A stretch of 9,180 nt of DNA from an uncultured Alphaproteobacteria bacterium (GTDB taxonomy: Bacteria > Pseudomonadota > Alphaproteobacteria > Rickettsiales > UBA1997), in assembly GCA_903849835.1 (NCBI GenBank), contig CAINKA010000049.1, positions 1 through 9,180 on the forward strand. The letters are read 5' to 3'. Both the position numbers and the translations under genes were made by a program. Below the pieces are notes generated by a model, which was not told the origin of the DNA, searched no databases, and worked only from the letters and a program-made list of their open reading frames with translations. Positions 7,601 through 9,180 of the stretch are shown here, piece after piece. Position 1 is the stretch's first letter. Each line of letters opens with the position of its first letter.

Positions 7601-7760
7601 TGGAAGTAGAAGTCGCACAATCCGGAAGCGCAGAAGTTTGCGAGGAAATATTCGGTGAGTAAAAAATTATCGCAGAGGTGAAAATTACAGCGCAGAAAAC
7701 GGTTAAGTTTTTTATGACTTTTTTTAGACCATCAAGATTTTTTGGATTCTTGTAATTCAT
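1626..7760 (-). CDS. Giant secreted cysteine-rich multi-module protein, function unknown
   Basis: I do not recognise a family for the whole protein of 2044 residues. The start ATG at 7760 is preferred because it gives a Sec signal peptide: a Lys-rich n-region (MNYKNPKNLDGLKKVIKN), a hydrophobic core at about 19-34 (LTVFCAVIFTSAIIFY) and a plausible signal peptidase I site after QTSA (44). An ATG at 7865 in the same frame would add 35 residues entirely inside murD and bury the signal. By hand count about 93 cysteines remain after the signal. Residues 45-390 contain repeated CX3-4C pairs (122/126, 219/224, 271/276, 321/326) and a DETGDGS acidic loop (358-364). Residues 578-602 hold six near-regular cysteines. 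Residues 744-866 have none and look beta-rich. Residues 1224-2027 form tandem sushi-like modules. There is no beta-barrel, C-terminal anchor, RTX repeat or sorting signal, and the protein ends in YQWQ. The likely site is the periplasm or outside the cell, disulfide-stabilised. Its start overlaps the murD end by 29 nt. A TraN-like or adhesin-type surface protein is one alternative reading. Confidence 0.93.
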   Translation of the reverse strand: MNYKNPKNLDGLKKVIKNLTVFCAVIFTSAIIFYSPNISSQTSALPDCATSTSNTPKPGNDCLFYGKKLCNDIPSAPYPIEKSRIIQAPEAIKHRDNCYDLSDLPLCSQIDDGHQVLQSKNCVRECSDVAFANPDPSASPPLVRGIDYAVHNRDCIRFSNNDPAETGLQTKAQADAEPNPSRRFYINDPNKPDLNSTSRKCHQLAATTLPNSTSSNQNCEIIKCNLLSPDELNEVRISNGAQAYCDGDVKCYNFSRAQLPFTKFRPTNSMCKIHDCKPTTTSCGADDTKNITDKEALYPGYLEDYKLYINAKLAITNTYLCNPIICKPVIQVQYRCLPYAATTPTERNRGENGVGGCDETGDGSICKNGYCYATIDCNLAKNNSAPECVSSDSTPDGITVGTNDDKGLDSWFYRPIPLPKALDANGLISRSKMTINLDADYTTAEGRAARFCYTQEQLEENGYGWHDTLDLGALGTVNFGFFHSYLRPDKSRSPGICRSSLTSAGSRLDDRGNGYIYLCGNDGNLYSKPSKHTAYHKGYVSTEFKEKDATHTITVCLRFKNLGFPQDITWADKQSETCGERECGISCGFGLCRLEACGKDMCFNLVVSDLQPQNCIMSDNNFDGNTPESNCQIEKDTYLRLRAVKYGESICTFLDLKGALAYATGGNNDNFNGQEKLANGACVSGVANDAGGCDGAKDTNDRPGLASKWRTVLQIPYILNNRPAGQAQGYLNSEGRLFPAQECMRVPLRVAPPFTPNLATADNAAKLFVPPVYIVSAKTIKDGDASIPSEPTESLGTTDFHYPEIEVRFGTDVKKLSLGMEKIGTETTNADPNGSATLTTKVSGKDYSVEVFVKKQFKTTTNTPIFCLYKKVKDSAGKPLDPTRVQCVDRTLPEIDSSKAIIGLKRKVMAYPDPSNTYRSSKIVLRYLANFGTNKIDNSCSTSSDDVCSAEIKITNPDSAIETCDSSIDAYEICAKRDPCTKLNIECIKNELDMHIAKNAGQPLTSFLAVRDNCNKLLLPSCNALKGITTASDASVTTMGESSGVWPSATNLRYGWFNELCITKGFERKLKRIIAYKLDDNTKGKCRVDLPKPGANCIAGGKAPDCPCAIAVDEDSAGVGEIIRPETPHEAGLCIDMPLPKTCSPIDYNPEQNLDLADLEYVASSIGQISYGLGYSSSLFDISNVVHLSHKFRTDGSVSSPAILLRGHAEFPLGILGMNDIEGECKGFWKAQKSSTGFISKPKINCLDVSGNAQWDINANVTAPCVRYFCPEISTTGPDRNGDYQGNYDSGEADKEKRGLSHGFALWNKVTSSDFPITSTSDRCITGYKLKNAATKTASGIVSGTAAIVASRNNQITGYASISEGATPVFRVCNQLGQWQIITNSCERIRCLPIDPPIPTSDNRAAWIEWNSSHSAGARFGVATDEKGKYVAVAEKKDPVTQNIITPACNTLPCYTYTLASKNLPSVPPFFPPESTAKGTCVESLGFFQSPGASPPTRKCDHLGNWLKVENPCVTACQKVEEPPSSDPYSAANSNANGFSTWAGVEGLEAGVSAVVQGACTTKTDSSGKPYFQYPYPPLRDDGGIPYTLSSTLNLAQHKIPFDVTIDTTRPATLPKRTCTDYFGAGGEIKAHRWSAPSSSCISKCPGSDTDPRIGVGRTLHNRKTSAATNVTFEIAINDAGDKLNIGTYAVPAGQILIDWPSTSFDEWAFATQMGAGTGGISSQSVRDYESGRANGKFILARKCNATTHQWESPVVLCALNSNNDLSNGNTLSGSNAVFPNFPPNASSKPLNTTSYVSERDIVTGTCKTEFYPSGKDLTYSPKYQCSAKDATRNIDEFFFSLTSGAACTKYCSTLDATFTSKLGTAHVYLLSANDLVLPGAKLSFDCAAGNGQEISGQPLGGGWNTGVNHNCGRSPTERINILPSITCNADSVTWDDVTNPCSACRKCSFDEGAPDIIGDTSIRGTSYGACAYFDFTKGWNKLNCLGTSIESNKTVTCSATTTCPHDPGFIYEMQYLDVTGSCSFQCLDGAFVAIKTGIKYQWQ
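1680..4091 (-). repeat. Region encoding degenerate tandem sushi-like Cys/Trp modules
   Basis: Residues 1224-2027 of the giant protein repeat a loose pattern: G-x-C, a variable stretch, [RK]-x-C, a Trp a few residues later, then C-x3-4-C. Instances by Cys/Trp position are: 1225, 1246, W1255, 1265/1270; 1324, 1373, W1379, 1386/1391; 1481, 1500, W1506, 1513/1517; 1560, 1619, W1634, 1641/1645; 1744, W1751, 1758; 1807, 1826, 1848/1852 (no Trp); 1887, 1928, W1935, 1942/1945. The final part (1971-2027) is a weaker, denser variant. The clearest unit is RKCDHLGNWLKVENPC (1498-1513). The spacing of the last half resembles sushi/CCP domains (C...G.W....P.C), but inter-Cys distances vary from about 19 to 59 residues, so homology is unproven. 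The units diverge enough that no DNA-level repeat is seen. Confidence 0.6.
5955..6029 (-). other. Six-cysteine cluster within the giant protein
   Basis: Residues 578, 583, 587, 592, 597 and 602 are cysteines, giving CX4CX3CX4CX4CX4C over 25 residues with Gly, Glu and Arg between them. This is the densest cysteine segment of the protein. In an exported protein it most likely forms a compact disulfide knot; metal binding is an alternative. I know no named domain with exactly this spacing. Confidence 0.7.
7629..7760 (-). other. Signal peptide coding region of the giant protein
   Basis: This covers residues 1-44: seven lysines in the first 18, then a run of hydrophobic residues (19-34), then a polar stretch ending TSA with small residues at -3 and -1 before LPDC. 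This fits Sec export and cleavage by signal peptidase I. There is no lipobox: the first mature cysteine is four residues after the predicted cut and lacks the LxGC context. An uncleaved membrane anchor cannot be excluded. Confidence 0.75.
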
Positions 7761-9108
7761 CAAAGAGTTTGCAGAAATAGTCCCCGCGTTGTTCAAAATT
7801 TTTCCACTGATCGAACGATGCGCACGCTGGCGAAAGTAAAATGTTTTTTTCTGATAAGCTAACATTTTTTGCGTCAGAAAAAGCGTGTTGGAATGCGGTT
7901 TTTAGGTCTCCGCATTTTTCAAAATTAACCGAATTTTTTTCTAAAATTTTTGCAAATTCTTCGGTCGCTTCTCCGATCAAATATGCTTTGTGAACTTTTT
8001 GAAAAAGTGGTTGCAAGCTAGATATTCCACCATCTTTCGCCTTTCCACCCAAAATCCAAAAAATTTTATCGTAAGCTTTGAGCGCATTTTCCGTTGATTC
8101 CGCGTTGGTTGCCTTGCTGTCATTCACAAATTTTATTCCGTCAATTTCTCCGAGCAATTGCATGCGATGACGAAGTCCGTGAAATTTTTTTATCGCAGAA
8201 ATTATTTTTGATTGATCGGTGTGAAGCGAGTAGCAGTGCGCAATTGCAAAGGCAAAAGCCATGTTTTGATCATTATGTTCGCCGCGTAAAAATTCGGATT
8301 TGAGTTCGAGCTGCGAATTTTTTCCGCCGATTTTATTCGTCAAAATTCCGCCAATTAATGCCACGCCATTTTCTTGAATTTTTTTTGTCGAAATTGGAAT
8401 GAGCGTCGCTTTAAAATTTTTGTCATTTTTCAAATCATCAAAAACTTTTTTAGAATTTTGATTATCGACGTCGATCAGCGCAAAATCTTCAGCGGTTTGA
8501 TTTCTAAAAATTCTTTTTTTCGCTTCGATGTAACCATTCATCGAGCCATGTCTGTCAAGGTGATCGGGAGTGATGTTTAAAAGTGCAGCGATGTGAAAAT
8601 GTGTTTGGGAAAGTAGGTCGAGTTGGTAGGAAGAAGTTTCGAAAACATATGCGTTTTTATTCGGCGGTAAATCAAAACAGGGCACGCCGATATTTCCTCC
8701 GATCTCGGAATCGATTCCAAGTTCCTTAAAAATAAATCCGCTTAAGGCCGTGGTTGTTGACTTGCCGTTGGTTCCGGTTATTGCGATAAATTTTGATTTG
8801 GAATTTCTGCGGTAAAATAATTCAACATCGCAAGCCAATGTCGCGCCAGTTTTTTTGCAGATTTCTAAAATTTTATGTTGCTGCGGAAAATAAAGTGGAA
8901 TGCCGGGAGCGAAGGAAATTAGCGTGTCGGCATCATATTGAACTTCATCTGCTTTTGCGAATTGTAAAATCGAACCCAAATTATTTTTTGCATTTTCAAT
9001 CGACTTTTCATTGTCGTCAGTAGCGATAACTTTTTCACCATTTTGCGCTAAAAATTTTGCAGTAGAAAGCCCGGAAATCCCGAGGCCGTAGATGATGTGG
9101 GAGGGCAT
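7732..9108 (-). CDS. murD: UDP-N-acetylmuramoyl-L-alanine--D-glutamate ligase (MurD)
   Basis: MurD adds D-glutamate to UDP-MurNAc-L-alanine with ATP in the cytoplasm, the second amino acid step of peptidoglycan stem assembly. The 458-residue length is normal. The order of motifs is complete: an N-terminal Rossmann-like UDP-binding start (IIYGLGISGLS, 5-15), the ATP P-loop TGTNGKSTT (111-119), GGNIGVP (137-143), ETSSYQLDL (157-165), NITPDHLDRH (178-187), the EAKKRIF block (195-201) whose Lys197 aligns with the carbamylated lysine of MurD, GLRHRMQ (311-317), FVNDSKATN (327-335), GGKAKDGG (354-361) and SPACASFDQW (426-435). The block wording is closest to alphaproteobacterial MurD. ATG at 9108 is chosen; an in-frame start at 9168 would add 20 residues read from the REP-like repeat, which is almost certainly an artefact. 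No Shine-Dalgarno is visible. mraY, ftsW and murG, its usual dcw-cluster neighbours, are not downstream; the giant gene is, overlapping by 29 nt. The stop is TGA. Confidence 0.98.
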   Translation of the reverse strand: MPSHIIYGLGISGLSTAKFLAQNGEKVIATDDNEKSIENAKNNLGSILQFAKADEVQYDADTLISFAPGIPLYFPQQHKILEICKKTGATLACDVELFYRRNSKSKFIAITGTNGKSTTTALSGFIFKELGIDSEIGGNIGVPCFDLPPNKNAYVFETSSYQLDLLSQTHFHIAALLNITPDHLDRHGSMNGYIEAKKRIFRNQTAEDFALIDVDNQNSKKVFDDLKNDKNFKATLIPISTKKIQENGVALIGGILTNKIGGKNSQLELKSEFLRGEHNDQNMAFAFAIAHCYSLHTDQSKIISAIKKFHGLRHRMQLLGEIDGIKFVNDSKATNAESTENALKAYDKIFWILGGKAKDGGISSLQPLFQKVHKAYLIGEATEEFAKILEKNSVNFEKCGDLKTAFQHAFSDAKNVSLSEKNILLSPACASFDQWKNFEQRGDYFCKLFDELQESKKS

Positions 9109-9141
9109 GATTGGTAAAAATAAAAATGTTGTGCTGAGCTC

Positions 9142-9170
9142 AATGTCATGCTGAGCCTGTCGAAGCATGA
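9142..9170. repeat. REP-like palindromic repeat, copy 3 (inverted to copy 1)
   Basis: These 29 nt are the exact reverse complement of 19-47. The arms TCATGCT (9146-9152) and AGCATGA (9164-9170) flank an 11-nt centre, and the outer GGCAC at 9176-9180 also matches GTGCC at 9-13. A partial echo, TGCTGAGC, sits at 9132-9139, 17 nt from the same octamer inside the palindrome (9149-9156). The repeat lies 34 nt upstream of the murD start, so it falls in the murD leader or promoter region. Confidence 0.85.
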
Positions 9171-9180
9171 TTCAAGGCAC

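Noticed and set aside
1626..7760. Horizontal transfer of the giant gene based on base composition
   Set aside because: Sampled 60-base lines look somewhat richer in GC (about 45-52%) than some murD lines (25-43%), but purE also has GC-rich lines and amino acid content could explain the difference. A proper codon-usage calculation would be needed.
7761..7865. Upstream ATG at 7865 extending the giant protein by 35 residues
   Set aside because: The extension lies wholly within murD and would put 35 polar residues before an otherwise typical signal peptide beginning at 7760.

Overview
The window looks like part of an AT-rich alphaproteobacterial chromosome. The MurD motif blocks are of the alphaproteobacterial kind, and a host-associated or Rickettsiales/Holosporales-like lineage is possible but not proven. 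Every gene I can support lies on the minus strand. None of the starts has a clear Shine-Dalgarno sequence.

In transcription order (right to left) the layout is: a REP-like palindrome (about 9142-9170); murD (9108-7732), a complete peptidoglycan enzyme; a giant gene (7760-1626) encoding a secreted, cysteine-rich protein of about 2044 residues, whose start overlaps the end of murD by 29 nt; a 125-nt gap with a candidate promoter; purE (1500-1021), a complete class I purine enzyme; an 80-nt AT-rich gap; a doubtful 69-codon ORF with a TTG start (940-731); a small two-TM protein resembling DUF2335 with an Arg-rich repeated tail (744-307); and a strong hairpin terminator (284-245). The last 240 bases (1-240) are packed with palindromic repeats: two REP-like copies and, between them, two opposed hairpins sharing a GGGTTTGTAACCC core.

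murD and purE are housekeeping genes whose usual partners (the dcw cluster, purK) are not beside them. The unusual item is the giant protein. It has a signal peptide and about 90 cysteines. Its N-terminal half carries CX3-4C pairs and a six-Cys knot-like cluster, a long Cys-poor stretch looks beta-rich, and its C-terminal 800 residues hold about seven or eight degenerate modules with a sushi-like (CCP-like) Cys/Trp pattern. I recognise no family for the whole protein. A large disulfide-stabilised surface or secreted protein, perhaps an adhesin or cell-contact factor, is the most reasonable inference.
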